Source of the DNA: Symsagittifera roscoffensis
Taxonomy: Eukaryota; Xenacoelomorpha; Acoela; Convolutidae
Direction of reading: 5' to 3'
Length of the DNA stretch: 64,000 nucleotides
Assembly (NCBI RefSeq): GCF_963678635.1
Contig: NC_087062.1
Span: 77,503,200-77,567,199 of the forward strand
Shown here: piece by piece, positions 10,296-23,000 of the stretch
Layout: each line of letters opens with the position of its first letter
How positions within the stretch are numbered: the stretch's first letter is position 1
The notes under the pieces: model-generated
Told to the model about the DNA's origin: nothing
What the model saw: the letters and a program-made list of their open reading frames with translations, nothing else
The model's database searches: none
Translations under genes and position numbers: made by a program

Positions 10296-11500
10296 ATGCG
10301 GGCGTCTTGATCTCGCCATGTGAAGTTTTTTCTACGTATAGTTTTTGCAATGTTTAGCGAAAGAGTTTTTTCACGTTTAAACTATATCGTATATTGCAAT
10401 CTTTCAGAAATTCATTCATTTTTCCAGTTTGAATTCGGTCTTTATTTTACCAATTTTTTATAATCAGCGACCCAATTGGGGAATATTGTCAAGGTTTCCC
10501 GTGGGCTTGAAAATTTAATCTCTACAAAATTGCACAACCCTATAGCTTGGTCGCGCCAGCGTAGTATCAGGGTTACAAATCTGTCCATCAAATTTGACTA
10601 CTGAAATCATTTTACTATCCGAAAAATGACGTTTTTTCATTTTTTCTCGTTTTTTTTTCAAAGTAACTTCAAAATTTGAAATTACCAGTCCAATAGTGGG
10701 GTGCTCTCCGAGTACTCAGAGTTTGTATTGCCTCAAAATTTGACTGCTCAAATTATTATAATTTCTCAACGCTGTAATAAGGTGCTGTTAAATTACTCTC
10801 AAAAAGTTTACATGTGGACTCTAAAAATGATTGCTCGACGCCTTTTTATTCAATTCGATATAACGTTCTTACGATTTTTCAAAACTGTTAAATTTCAAAA
10901 AACTATTATTAAATACTGTTCTAAGTTTGAATTTATTCACTTTTGACGGGGTGATGTCTGGTTACTACCAGCAGTTGCCGATATAGTACCCATCATATTA
11001 TTATTGCTCAAATTTTATGAGAGTTCGAAACTGGCGTTACTAGGATCTTTCAAAAATACTTATTGAACTAAGAATTTACTAGGAAAAAAGTGGATATTTT
11101 AAAATTATTCACGCGGGATGAAACGATTGATGGCAGCAAATGATAAACGTACGGGCTTAAAAAAATTTTAAAAATATTTTAAGAAGAATCTCATTTGCAA
11201 ATGAAATCATTTCAAAAAATTTTTATTATGGAAAGTTTAGTTGTTTGCTGTTGTCATTGTAGGGTTTTGTTTCAGAGCTTAAAAAGCAAAGATCTGAAGA
11301 CCAGTATTTTTTAATAGATTTGAAAAATTTAGTTTCCAAAGGTTTTGTAAGCTGAAATTGTTGTTATTGTTGATTTCTCGCAATAAAAAGCGTTGTTGGA
11401 TGCCCCAATCTATAACGATTGCATTCATATAGTTTTTTCATATTTTTTATAAAAGAAAGTTTTATGTTCATCATTCTGTTTGAAGCACCGGAGGTGCGGT
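10296..11500 (+). repeat. Array element, copy 1
   Basis: The 5' boundary ATGCGGGC-TC--ATCTCGCCATG and the 3' boundary GAAGCACCGGAGGTGCG (GCACC-GGA-GGTGC hairpin) are both shared with 61508-62890. Between them lie imperfect units such as GTGCTCTCCGAGTACTCAGA near 10700 and GACTGCTCAAATT near 10743, which match the tandem array of the second copy. This copy is more decayed. Confidence 0.6.
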
Positions 11501-11516
11501 GCTAGTTAGTTTTTTC

Positions 11517-11755
11517 TTACGCTTGCGATTAGCAAGCGTTATCAAATCGGAATATTGACTTTTTTCGGGTCAACAACTAGTTTATTAAAATCAGATGAGT
11601 CACTTTTTATGCTGCTATTATTTATGATGCTGATATGCTCACATGCTCAATTTCATGAAAATTCTGTTTTAAATACTGTTTACTGGGTGAATACTTGTTA
11701 CTACAGGGTAGTTTCAGAGGGACATGATTTTTTAAAAAATTTTCACTGAATCAGT
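11517..11755 (+). repeat. Family-3 element head with 8-bp 5' hairpin
   Basis: The hairpin is ACGCTTGC (11519-11526), loop GATTA, GCAAGCGT (11532-11539). It is followed by TTATCAAATCGGAATATTGAC, the family's conserved post-hairpin sequence. The related head at 22375 has GCCCTTGC/GCAAGGGC, so both sides of the stem have changed together. Confidence 0.6.
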
Positions 11756-12218
11756 TTGTTTTGGCTCAACTGGTGTCTGCTCAAAGATTGTCGGACATGT
11801 TTCCGCTTCATAAGTTTTAATCAGCTGCTAATTTGAATATGAAGTTTTTTGTTTAACGTGTTTTCTAGAATTCCAATTTGATAAAATCAGGTAATAAGAA
11901 ATTGTATGATATTGGGTTTTTTCATTTTATTTTGTTTGAGACGCTTTGGAAAATTTTATCACTTTTAAAAAAAAAATTTTTTCTATTAAAAATTTTTTCT
12001 AGCGATTTTCAAATAAGGTTATCAGTAGAAAGATTGCCTACGTTCTTGTGTGCCTGCATACTCACCTAGTATCTTTTCGTGCTACCCTTTTGTCTACAGC
12101 CTTCGAAAAGCCTGTGAGGGAATATTTTACCGATATGTTTGATGTTTTTTTCAGTTCTCAAAAATAAAGCTTGTTAATCTGAGATTTTCATTTAGTTGAA
12201 TAAAATTGATTTGAAGAG

Positions 12219-14911
12219 CTTCCCTCAGTAATTGGCTCAGACCAAGTTTTTTTGACATTGAATTATGGCTCTGGGAATATTCAAGTTTTTGATTTTTTTT
12301 TTGACAATTTTTTTTGACAATTTTTTCTCATTTCTCGGAAACTAACCTCCCAAATCTAAGGTTGTGGGTTCAATGGAGATAACGGGGAATGAGAACCTCG
12401 CTTTTTTAGCGGCCTCTTATACTTGAACACAAAAATTATCATGCACGGAAAAGTCATTTTTTTGAGTTTTTTTCTAAATTTTAAAAGAATTTTACTTAAA
12501 ACTATACTTGCATATCTGAGATTTTGAGTTCTATCCCAAAAATTGGTTGTTGGAAATTTATGGCTCGGACAAAAGTTTTGATTTTTGACCAGGTTTTGAA
12601 AAATTTTTACATTTCTTGAAAATTAACCTGAGAAATTCCACGGTAATTTTCGAGTCGAATCATAAATCAAAAAAATTTCAAAAAACGGTCAAAAGGTGGG
12701 CTCTCGAACGAAGTTACAGTACGGGAGAATTGCTTCTGGATCAATGATTACGCCCACTTTCTTAAACAAAAAGCTATGATTCTCGGAGATGCCAAATTTC
12801 TGATTTGTTGAATTTTTTTTTACTTTTCTCGTTAACTATCCTGTCAAATCTGATATCATAGGTTTAATCGATTCAGCTTACCTTTAAAATTTACTACGCC
12901 CAGTTTTTAAAAAAAGTTATGGCCTTCAAACCAATAAAATTTTCGAACTTTCGACCGTTTTTTTGAAATTTGATTTTTGACTACTCTTTGAGAAATTGAT
13001 TTTTGAGAAATTCTCAGGTTAAGTGTTCAATCGTGGCACCAGATTTCGAGAATATCCTCTTTTTTACCGGTCACGGCCTGATTTTCGCAGAAAAAGTTTG
13101 CGGAATTCGGAAATTTGAGTATTTGAACTTCGACCGTTTTTAAGATTTTTTTGAATTGTCCTAAAAACTACCCTAACAAATCTGAGAGGAAAAATTCGAT
13201 CGAAAAAAGCGGTTGGGCGAATTTTGCTACTGATGCGGTTGCTCCTTAGTTTTTTTGTAAGAGAAAATTTGTATCTCTGAGAAAATTCCAAAATCTCAAA
13301 GATATCAACTCTTCTCATTTATTTAGTAGAGAAACAACTTAGATTTTTGGCAAAATCCAATATTTGAAATTAAGCATTTCGTCCAGGATCACTTTGAAAA
13401 AACAAAAAATATCAAACACGTACCTTCAGCTGTAGCTGGGCCATATGTGTCCTTCGTCGAGACATTCGAAAATTTTGGTTCACCTACTTTTCTCAACATG
13501 TTTCAATTTTTTCGACTTATGCTTTAAAATGATTCTGTTGTATCGCAAATCGTGCGAAGCTCTGCTTCGGATCTGTATAAAGAATCCGTCCTAATTACAC
13601 TATTAAGTTTGTTGTAATCGGACACTAGACATCTTCTGTATATACTTGTTCACAGGTTTCAGCACGTGGCGTCATATTAGCTGTACGCGTGAGTCCGGAT
13701 ATTTCTGTTCAACAGTCTGTTATTTATTTCTTCTGTGGATCCTTTAATAGTTCTTTTGCGGTAGACAAAAAATTTAATTCTAATTTTAATTTTTTTTCCT
13801 GCGACTTTACGACCTCGTTTCTCCCGGCTTAAGTTGTGTCAGCTTAGTTTCCGATTTTTTCCAGGGCAACTAGATCGCAAAATTGAATACTTTTCTCTGG
13901 AGAATTGGGCGCTAAGCAACGAAGATTTTCTTATTTTAATACTCTGCTTGTAGTTTTTAAGAGTCGTTAAACGTATTAAGAGGAATGAACGTAGTGAAGA
14001 CTTATATGGGTCTTGTTGATTTGCTGTTTTTTTCAGGAAACAATCTTAAAATTTTTTCACGCTCAGTTTTGGTTTTTCGCGGTTTGACTTGTGATTTCTT
14101 TTCAATTTCAGTGATTTGCAATGCTTAAAAGAAAGGTAAACTCTACTATTAAACAGTAAAAGTTTAAAGTTCAAGAAAAACGTGATCGATTTCTAGTTTA
14201 TATATTCACTTTTTGAGTTCAATTGAAATTCATCTGCTGAAAGTGACGTAAATAGCACTCTTCAAATACGAACGTGGAAATGGCGCGAAAAAACGTGAAC
14301 AATTTCTAGTTCCGAAAGTTGAATTTAATTTTTAAATTTCCTGCGGAATAAAAACTTTGCCTATTGATCCAATTTTCTCTAGTTGGGTTCATGTTATCAA
14401 AAAAGCGCCCATCTCAAATCGTTCTAGAAATTCAAAGAGCTTAAAGGGGATCTATTTTTTTCTGTTGAATGTGAAAGATGAGATTTTTTCAAGAAAGTTG
14501 TTTTTTTTTTGTTTACTTGCATTTATTACTCTTTTCCAATCTTCGATTGGCTGTTTTGAATTTTTTTTTCATTTCTCAAGTTTTAAATGCACAAATCTGA
14601 GATGAAGGTTGCAATCAAAGAACAATTAATTGGTATCTCCCCTTCTCAAGTGACTATGCGCAAAATTTGGTAGAAAAAAAAGATATGGCTCGGTCAAGTT
14701 TTAAAACTTTGACTTTTCTCAAAAACTACCCTGGCAAATCTGAGATTGAGAGTTTAACAAAAAAAATCAGTTTTGCGAATCTTACCTGCGCAAACAGCTG
14801 TGGCCTTCGTTTTGAAAAAAAATATGGCTGTAGAAAATTTCCAGTTTTTGAAGTTTTGCCCGTCTTTTGGAAAAACGTGATCGACTTCTAATTTCGAAAA
14901 TGGAAATTAAT
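12219..14911 (+). repeat. 2.7-kb duplication, copy 2
   Basis: This is the near-identical copy of 6782-9497. The left boundary is abrupt at CTTCCCTCAGTAATT. Near 14690 it lacks about 30 bases that are present at 9254 in copy 1, and it ends near 14911 where copy 1 continues differently. A family-1 element lies within it at 13977-14554. Confidence 0.9.
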
Positions 14912-14929
14912 TTCTGTGAATTATGAAAG

Positions 14930-15040
14930 TTGAGATTTCATCAACAAAATCAGTCTTTTTCTTGTGTTTACTTGCGTTCATTACTCTTTTCCAATTTTTG
15001 ATTGGCCGTGTTTTCGAACTGTCAGTTGGCTATGTTCTTT
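14930..15040 (+). repeat. Two stacked family-1 3' ends
   Basis: CGTTCATTACTCTTTTCC with stem CCAAT/ATTGG (around 14990) is followed directly by a second terminal fragment, GAACTGTCAGTTGGCTATG (around 15018). This suggests one copy inserted into, or recombined with, another. Confidence 0.55.
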
Positions 15041-16773
15041 TTCGGGAAAAGTAGAGATTTTGTTCACGCTCAAATTTGATTTTTCCTGTTAAATTGTTCT
15101 CGAAATTAAAGGCTTCAAGGCCATTTGTTTTTCTTTTCTGTTTCTTTGCTTTCATTGCGTCTTTTCAGACTGTTTTGTTTGTTTGCCATTCTTCAAAGCT
15201 CATATTTCTAATTGATTTCTTGAAGGGAAGGCGAATTACGCTAATAATAACAAAATGAAAAAGACCAGAAATCTAGAGCTTGATGTTGGTTTCGAAAATC
15301 GATTGATTTTTCAGAAATCACAGCGGAATACAAAATTCGAACTGATACGGTCACTTGAACCAAGCATGTGCCAATCATGAAAATTCTGAAATTGAATTAC
15401 GCTGAAGAGTCGTGCAGTTTCCATAAAACTCGAGCACAAATTATTGGAGGATACTCAATCTTATGTATTTTTTCTGCTAGCTACGAGAATTATCTGGCTA
15501 TATTTTGCTCAAAAGTTGACAAGGAATGGAAGTCAATGCTTTTGTCGTAAATACTGCTTGTGGTTCCAGTTTTTCGAAAAGCTCGTTAACGAAGAGAGCG
15601 TTATCTCGTTAACGAAGATTTTGCACGTGAAAGATACACGTAGTTCAACTTGCTTCCTTGTAAATTCAAAATGAGAGAGATACCCAGCGCACCTGCTAGA
15701 GACGAGCGAGGCTTGTGGTTCGAAATTTTGTGCGTTTTCGGACTATTGTCAGTCTTTCAATTTTTGTCGGCTTAGTTACCCTTGCGTGACTCGAATTCTT
15801 TTTGAAGGTTCAGTTTTCTTCTATAATTCTGAATGCCATTTCAGAAGTACCATTAGTGGAGTTAGTTGAGTTGGATTTTTTTTTGTGGAATTTTGGTTTA
15901 ATTTTTGAAAACTTAAGTAAAACTTTTAAAAAAGTAAATGTTTTGTTTTTTAGGTGCGTCGGTTTATTTGCGCGGAGTTTTTACGCATGCTTTTATTATG
16001 CTCGCGAGTAGCAGGCCTTATTAATTTCTTAATACAACTCTTTCTTGTTACAACTTGTCCAACAAAATAACTGAATCATTTTCTCAAATCTGCGTCAATC
16101 AACAGAAATATTTTGAGCATTTATGCATTTAAAACACCCGTTCTATTCAAGACTTGTTTTTATGTTGGTTTCAATATTACCAGCTCCGGTCGGTATAATT
16201 TACGTTTTTTTTTTTTCGTTTTTTTTTTTAAATCGGAGTAAAAGTTTATCGGTTTATACCTAATCGGCTAAGTGGCATCATATTGCGTCGGTGGTTGAGC
16301 GAAACAAGTTTAATATGCGTATCAGTCATTTGGTGGGGTAATTTCATATTTATTAAATGCTTTTATGTAAACAATTTTTTGGACTCAACGGGTGTCGGCT
16401 TAGAATCATAGAACTCAAGTTACCAAGATTTTTTTTGTCGTTTGAACATTTTAGTTTGCGTATTTTAATTAAAGAAACTTCGAGTATTCTGTGCAAAATG
16501 AGGGTTTGTGAAGAAAGTTTAGTGGCTAGTGTGCCTCTGATACATCTTGATATTATAGTGGCAGTTATGACAGGTTTAAAGCTACAATTATGGGCATAAT
16601 TTTGACAGCTAGATAAATTCTTCACATAGTTCAATTATATATATTTGATTAGCCTCTCCCTGTAATCATAATTTTGTCGTCTTTCAGGTCAGTGTGAGTT
16701 TTCGATAAAACCTACTTAGTTGTCGGTATTATTATTTCAACCGCGAGGTGTCCATTGATAGTTAATTGTACAA

Positions 16774-17034
16774 ATGGCCACAAATGAAGGTGACAAACAG
16801 TATCAGCACAATGGGGTAGCTGAAAGAGAAGAAAGAGGTGGGAGGGTTTCTCATATGAATGGAACGGGAGGTGGAGGGGGAACCCATTATGTCGATAATC
16901 TGACAGTGGATGTGAACATTGTAAATGGGAGCAGTGGTGGTCTCTCCTTGTCCAGTGGAGGACTGGCAATGGCAAACTCGTTTAGTGCGAACCAAATCGT
17001 CAGTCCCAAATCTCCACACTCAGCTAGATTTGAG
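16774..17034 (+). CDS. AMPD2: AMP deaminase exon 1 (start codon, disordered N terminus)
   Basis: This exon encodes residues 1-87. The ATG at 16774 is the first in frame: an in-frame TAG lies 15 bases upstream, so on this transcript the protein must start here or be spliced in from elsewhere. The product is rich in Gly, Ser, Asn and charged residues, contains a run of five Gly, and is likely disordered and regulatory. The donor GAG|GTACCA gives a phase 0 exit. A CTTTCAG ending at 16687 could be the acceptor of a 5' UTR exon, with about 86 bases of leader before the ATG. The assignment to AMPD rests on phase and position; the sequence itself is not conserved enough to be diagnostic. Confidence 0.75.
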
Positions 17035-20000
17035 GTACCATATCAAGCATGTTAATGTTTACAGCATTTTAACTTCTAATTTACAACCAAAATAACTTTT
17101 TCAGTCTTTAGGGATGATATTTTTTTAAAGTAAATTGTTTAATGTAAAAATTGTAAAAATTTCTCTCATAGAATTTCTGTGTTTATCTGCGCAAATCAAG
17201 CATGAAAAATTCTCAAATTAGAAAAATTGGATATCAAAAATAACTGGTTGCAAATTTCTGCGCTAGTTGTCTACTGATTTTTCAAAAGGTAATGGTAGCT
17301 CAGAAAGTTGCAACCCGTTATTTTTAATTTTCGTTTTTTTTTTTCAATTTGAGAATTTTTCATGCTTAGTTTGAGCAGATAGACACTGGAAATCGGTAGA
17401 CATCTAAAGAATCTTACACAGAGCATGCTTGTTTTTGTTCAAAGCGTTTAAACTAATGTTGGATTTAAGGGAGGTGGCCTACTCACGGATTCGACCACCT
17501 CAGTAACCCCCTTTAGTACTATTTTACGTCATCCATTTTTGGCCGATTGCGCCGAACATTTTTCAAAGGGCACCTTTGGCGCCAGTTGTTTTTAATTTGT
17601 AAGGAGAGTCCGCGCGGAAAAAGCGGTGATGTTTATCTTAATCAAAACCTTACCTAAAGTACACAAAAACGGTGAAACGGTATTTTTTGACCTGATTTTT
17701 CAAACATTTAACTGCGGCGCGGAAAATTTTGTCTGTATAGATTCGTTGCGATGGTTGTGCTTTTGGAGAGCTCCGGAATTAATTCAGTCTCTCCCCCTCG
17801 AGAAACACATGGCTCTGTCCCTGGTTTTGACTACTAATTTACAACCAAATAATCTTTTTTAATCTCGCTAGAGGCGTTATTACCGATAATTTGTTACTAT
17901 TAGGGAAATTCTGAATTTTAATTGATTGCAAGAAATTAATTTTCTGGGCATATATTTCTCAAATTGAACATCCTTCAAAACAAACACATTAAACTTCCTA
18001 ATTGGCGTTTTTTGACTTTGAAGAATTCGACTCAGTGGATTTCGTCTTATCTGCTTTCGTCTTGACTCCGTGTTTTTTGTGATTTTTTGCAAGTTCTGTG
18101 AAGCTCCGCGTCTTCTCTCTTTTTTCTTCAAAAGCAGTGTCGTCGTGGTTTATTGGCTTTTTGTCTGCAGAAAATTTTTTTGACGGTCATTTTTTTATCA
18201 AGTATTTGCTTTTATTTTTCTTAACTAATCGTAATAGGCCTTTTTTCACAGCTACACTATGTTGGGCGACTAAAGTTTTTTTAGTATGTACTAATTAAGC
18301 TGTTCGTAAATATGCCATGAAACTCACATTGCCAGTTTCCAACAAAGAAAATGAAATGAGTAATGGACTTGGAATAATTTCAATTTCGTTCTTACTATTG
18401 CATTATGCTTATTCGAAATTATCAATCTGCTTGTGATATTTATCTATCACAAGTGATGAGAGACTCTGCTTTGCCGTGGTTTTACACTTGCGATCAGCTT
18501 AGTGTATTATATTATTACGAACCTTCTTTTTTCTAACCTAGCTCACAAATAAAAGTGTTCAATAAAAGTGTTCACTTTTGTAAATTTCACTCTAGAATTG
18601 GAAATTGCATAGCATCTGTTCTCTGCTTTATTTTTGAGTTGTGTTTGGAGCTATTAAGCTTCCGTGGCTGGTTAGTTAGTGCGTGAGACTAAATCTCTAG
18701 GTTGCAGGTTCGAATCTCAGACGTAGCCGAATTTTTGCTAATCGAGGCTTATTTTTACTTTTTCTTATTGCACTTTATAGAGCTGCTTTTTGTCGTGTTT
18801 TCGCTAGTGTTTGCACACCGAAGCTTCGCCATAGTGTTAAAATTTGTCGTATCTTTCTGTTGAGTGTTATTGCTGTCGTCCTTATAACTGTGTTTGATTG
18901 GACCTAGCACTGGGAAGGATTTTGTATATGTTTTTTTTTCCAATTTGAAGCAGCTACTGTTCCCAGCCTTATAAAAATGAAGACGGAGGTGTTTTGTATT
19001 CGGTTGTGTCCCAATTTTTGCAAAATCAGTGTCTGCAAATATCATCAGAATGGGGTGATATGTCATAATAAAGCCTTACGTAATAAATTTATGTTTATCT
19101 GCTCAATCCGCGCTTAAAAGAGATTCGACGCAAAAGTTAATGGTCGGAACTTTTTGTGCTAGTTGCACAGCAACTGGCTCTTCTCGCTAAAATTGTCTAT
19201 TTTCATGAGAAATTTTTTAAAATGCATTTTTTTTAGTTTGGCAGTTTGAATTTTGATTTATTTTTTGTTCTTTTGCTAGATGCAAAGCAAATTACGCTCT
19301 TTGATAACGAAAGTAGAAATATCGCGAAAATTGAGAATTCGGCGAATCTTAGACCTTAGCATAGTGGTGTGTGTTCTTTTTATTTAAAAGAACACACACC
19401 ACTAAAAATTGTCTATTTTCATGAGAAATTTTTTAAAATGCATTTTTTTAATTTGGCAGTTTGAATTTTGATTTATTTTTTGTTCTTTTGATTTTTTGAT
19501 TTTTTGCAAGTTCTTTGAATTTTGATTTTTTGCAAGTTCTGTGAAGCTCCGCGTCTTCTCTCTTTTTTCTTCAAAAGCAGTGTCGTCGTGGTTTATTGGC
19601 TTTTTGTCTGCAGAAAATTTTTTTGACGGTCATTTTTTTATCAAGTATTTGCTTTTATTTTTCTTAACTAATCGTAATAGGCCTTTTTTCACAGCTACAC
19701 TATGTTGGGCGACTAAAGTTTTTTTAGTATGTACTAATTAAGCTGTTCGTAAATATGCCATGAAACTCACATTGCCAGTTTCCAACAAAGAAAATGAAAT
19801 GAGTAATGGACTTGGAATAATTTCAATTTCGTTCTTACTATTGCATTATGCTTATTCGAAATTATCAATCTGCTTGTGATATTTATCTATCACAAGTGAT
19901 GAGAGACTCTGCTTTGCCGTGGTTTTACACTTGCGATCAGCTTAGTGTATTATATTATTACGAACCTTCTTTTTTCTAACCTAGCTCACAAATAAAAGTG

Positions 20001-23000
20001 TTCAATAAAAGTGTTCACTTTTGTAAATTTCACTCTAGAATTGGAAATTGCATAGCATCTGTTCTCTGCTTTATTTTTGAGTTGTGTTTGGAGCTATTAA
20101 GCTTCCGTGGCTGGTTAGTTAGTGCGTGAGACTAAATCTCTAGGTTGCAGGTTCGAATCTCAGACGTAGCCGAATTTTTGCTAATCGAGGCTTATTTTTA
20201 CTTTTTCTTATTGCACTTTATAGAGCTGCTTTTTGTCGTGTTTTCGCTAGTGTTTGCACACCGAAGCTTCGCCATAGTGTTAAAATTTGTCGTATCTTTC
20301 TGTTGAGTGTTATTGCTGTCGTCCTTATAACTGTGTTTGATTGGACCTAGCACTGGGAAGGATTTTGTATATGTTTTTTTTTCCAATTTGAAGCAGCTAC
20401 TGTTCCCAGCCTTATAAAAATGAAGACGGAGGTGTTTTGTATTCGGTTGTGTCCCAATTTTTGCAAAATCAGTGTCTGCAAATATCATCAGAATGGGGTG
20501 ATATGTCATAATAAAGCCTTACGTAATAAATTTATGTTTATCTGCTCAATCCGCGCTTAAAAGAGATTCGACGCAAAAGTTAATGGTCGGAACTTTTTGT
20601 GCTAGTTGCACAGCAACTGGCTCTTCTCGCTAAAATTGTCTATTTTCATGAGAAATTTTTTAAAATGCATTTTTTTTAGTTTGGCAGTTTGAATTTTGAT
20701 TTATTTTTTGTTCTTTTGCTAGATGCAAAGCAAATTACGCTCTTTGATAACGAAAGTAGAAATATCGCGAAAATTGAGAATTCGGCGAATCTTAGACCTT
20801 AGCATAGTGGTGTGTGTTCTTTTTATTTAAAAGAACACACACCACTAAAAATTGTCTATTTTCATGAGAAATTTTTTAAAATGCAATTTTTTTAATTTGG
20901 CAGTTTGAATTTTGATTTATTTTTTGTTCTTTTGCTAGATGCAAAGCAAATTACGCTCTTTGATAACGAAAGTAGAAATATCGCGAAAATTGAGAATTCG
21001 GCGAATCTTAGACCTTAGCATAGTGGTGTGTGTTCTTTTTATTATGGCCAGATATTGTATTCGATCCCCTGCAATGGCAATTATAATGGCTGAGACCGAG
21101 CTATCACCTGATCTCTAGCTTCAGGTCTACCTCATTCTGACCAATTTGGCTGCATTAGAGGTATCAAGGGAAAATTCTAGACGCATAGCAAACCACCTTG
21201 ACTCGCAAAAGAGAGCTACGCTCAGTAAAATGGCTGTCTGGGGAATGTGGAAGAATAATTGAAACGGGCATCCTGAGTTGAAACATCCTCTGTGAATTGC
21301 AGAAACAAAACTGTTGAAGAATTGTTGTTTTTAGTGAAGACTCTTAAATAAGTCGTAATGATCTTTTTGTTTTTTTTTTGCTGGAAAAATCTGAATTTCG
21401 ATCACCCTCAAAATTGATTTTTTGCGGATTTTTCCAAAGTTCATTTCATTTTATTTGTTTAATGAAAGGCAAACTCCGCTATTGAATAGTAAAAGTGTTA
21501 AGGTAATGGAAAATGTGATTGACTTCTAGTTGTGAAAATGGTCTGTAATTTTGAAATTCTAGCGGAATAAAATTTTCCTATTGATCCATTTTTCTTTTTC
21601 TCTCTAAATGGGGTAAGTTAACGAAAAATACCATTAATAAACAGTATTAAAAGTTCAAAGAACTTCAGCCTGATTTATTTTTTCTACGAACTTTGGTTTC
21701 ATTGTGATGATATCCTTTTTCGAGTTATCTGATGGACAAGTTTAGTAAGCATTTCTTTATAGTATAATGTTGGGTCCTCTAGTCTAGCTTGGGAAGCGGC
21801 CCTTTATTCTTTTGCTTAATGATGGTGTTTGATTTTGTGTATGGCTACAGCTGCCGAAGCGGGAGCCGAGTGAGAAGGATTTGGAGAATGAAATGATAGC
21901 GGAGCAGGTGGAGGGTAACTTTTCCACTGCCATGGGTATGGGCATGGGTGGATCAGGGGGCATCGATTTGGATGAACAGCCGCCCATCCTCACCAACGAG
22001 GACAAGAAACATCAAGTGGACCGTCAGCTCAGCAGTCAGGGGTGAATATCCAGATAACCTTTTTAATTTTGCGCTACTTTTTATTACGAGCAAACCAATC
22101 TCCCCTCTTAACATTTGCGCTACTTGAGTGCTGTTTTAACTGCACTTGCAAAGGAGATCATCAGGCGAATGTGAGGAGAAATGGACGTAACGCCTGACTC
22201 CTACCCCCACCCCCTCCTTAGCACATCTGCTAATGCTTATGACGATTTGATATCATTATAAAATGGTTTTTGCAAAGGCCATTTGGTTCTGTCGTGAGGT
22301 CAATTGTTTTTATTTAAAAAGTTTAACTTAAGAGACCGAGAGTTTATCAGTCTTGACAAAAAATGCCTACTTTTGCCCTTGCGATCAGCAAGGGCGTTGT
22401 AATCGGGTACTGACATTTTTCCCTTGAAAAACTTTGTTCACATGTAGCATCTCCTGGACTCATTCATCTCATGATCCTCTTTATTCGAAATACTGCAACA
22501 GACACGCTGGCCTGTAAAAGTTTCAACATCCGTCCTATTTACACGAGTGTAGTGTGATAGTACGATGCAAACCTAAGTCGCGAATAAAATTTCTTGGTTT
22601 TTTGGGGCTTTTGAATCAGTAGGCTGCTTTAGCAGTATAATAGAGCTTTGACATTTGATTAGTTATAAGTTTACACAGGTGATGCTATTTACACAAGGCA
22701 GCGTAGTGTATTATCACGAAGATTTTTTTAACCTTAGCAAATAAAAGTGCTCATTTGGTGGCATTTTGGTATATTTCAATTTAATCATATTTAAGCTAAT
22801 TTAAGCATAGTTATTTTAATGGTATATGTTGCTGCTTTATTTTTGGCTAGTGTTAGGTTCGGTTTGAAAAAATTATATATTATGAAAATGTATGATATTT
22901 GTTGTTTTTCGTTTTTTTTTGCGACGCTTTAGGAATTTTTTTGCACTTTTCACAGAAATTTTAATTTTTCTCAAAAACTACTGCACTGATTTTCAAAAAA

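Larger units (their letters stand above)
5619..16773. other. Intergenic region between the two genes
   Basis: No coding exon is recognisable here. The region holds the 2.7-kb duplication (6782-9497 and 12219-14911), family-1 and family-4 repeats, an array element at 10296-11500 and hairpin-headed fragments. The AMP deaminase promoter and any untranslated first exon should lie toward the right end. A TATATATATTTG near 16638 and a possible acceptor at 16687 are the only hints seen, and neither is convincing. Confidence 0.6.
18081..19490 (+). repeat. 1.44-kb tandem duplication, unit 1
   Basis: The sequence from GATTTTTTGCAAGTTCTGTG (18081) is repeated from 19524 at an offset of 1443 (1444 after a one-base insertion). 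I see virtually no substitutions between the units. The unit contains a complete family-2 tRNA-like element and a perfect 18-bp hairpin. A short scrambled junction (19491-19523) made of GATTTTTTG/GCAAGTTCT pieces separates the units. Confidence 0.92.

Noticed and set aside
18755-19066. 103-codon minus-strand frame repeated at 20198-20509
   Set aside because: It lies in the tail of a family-2 element and is duplicated with the 1.44-kb unit. The product is low-complexity and unlike any family.
19363-19403. Transcription terminator or CRISPR-like palindrome
   Set aside because: The hairpin is perfect, but this is eukaryotic intronic DNA and there is no regular spacer array. It is better read as a duplication-linked inverted repeat.
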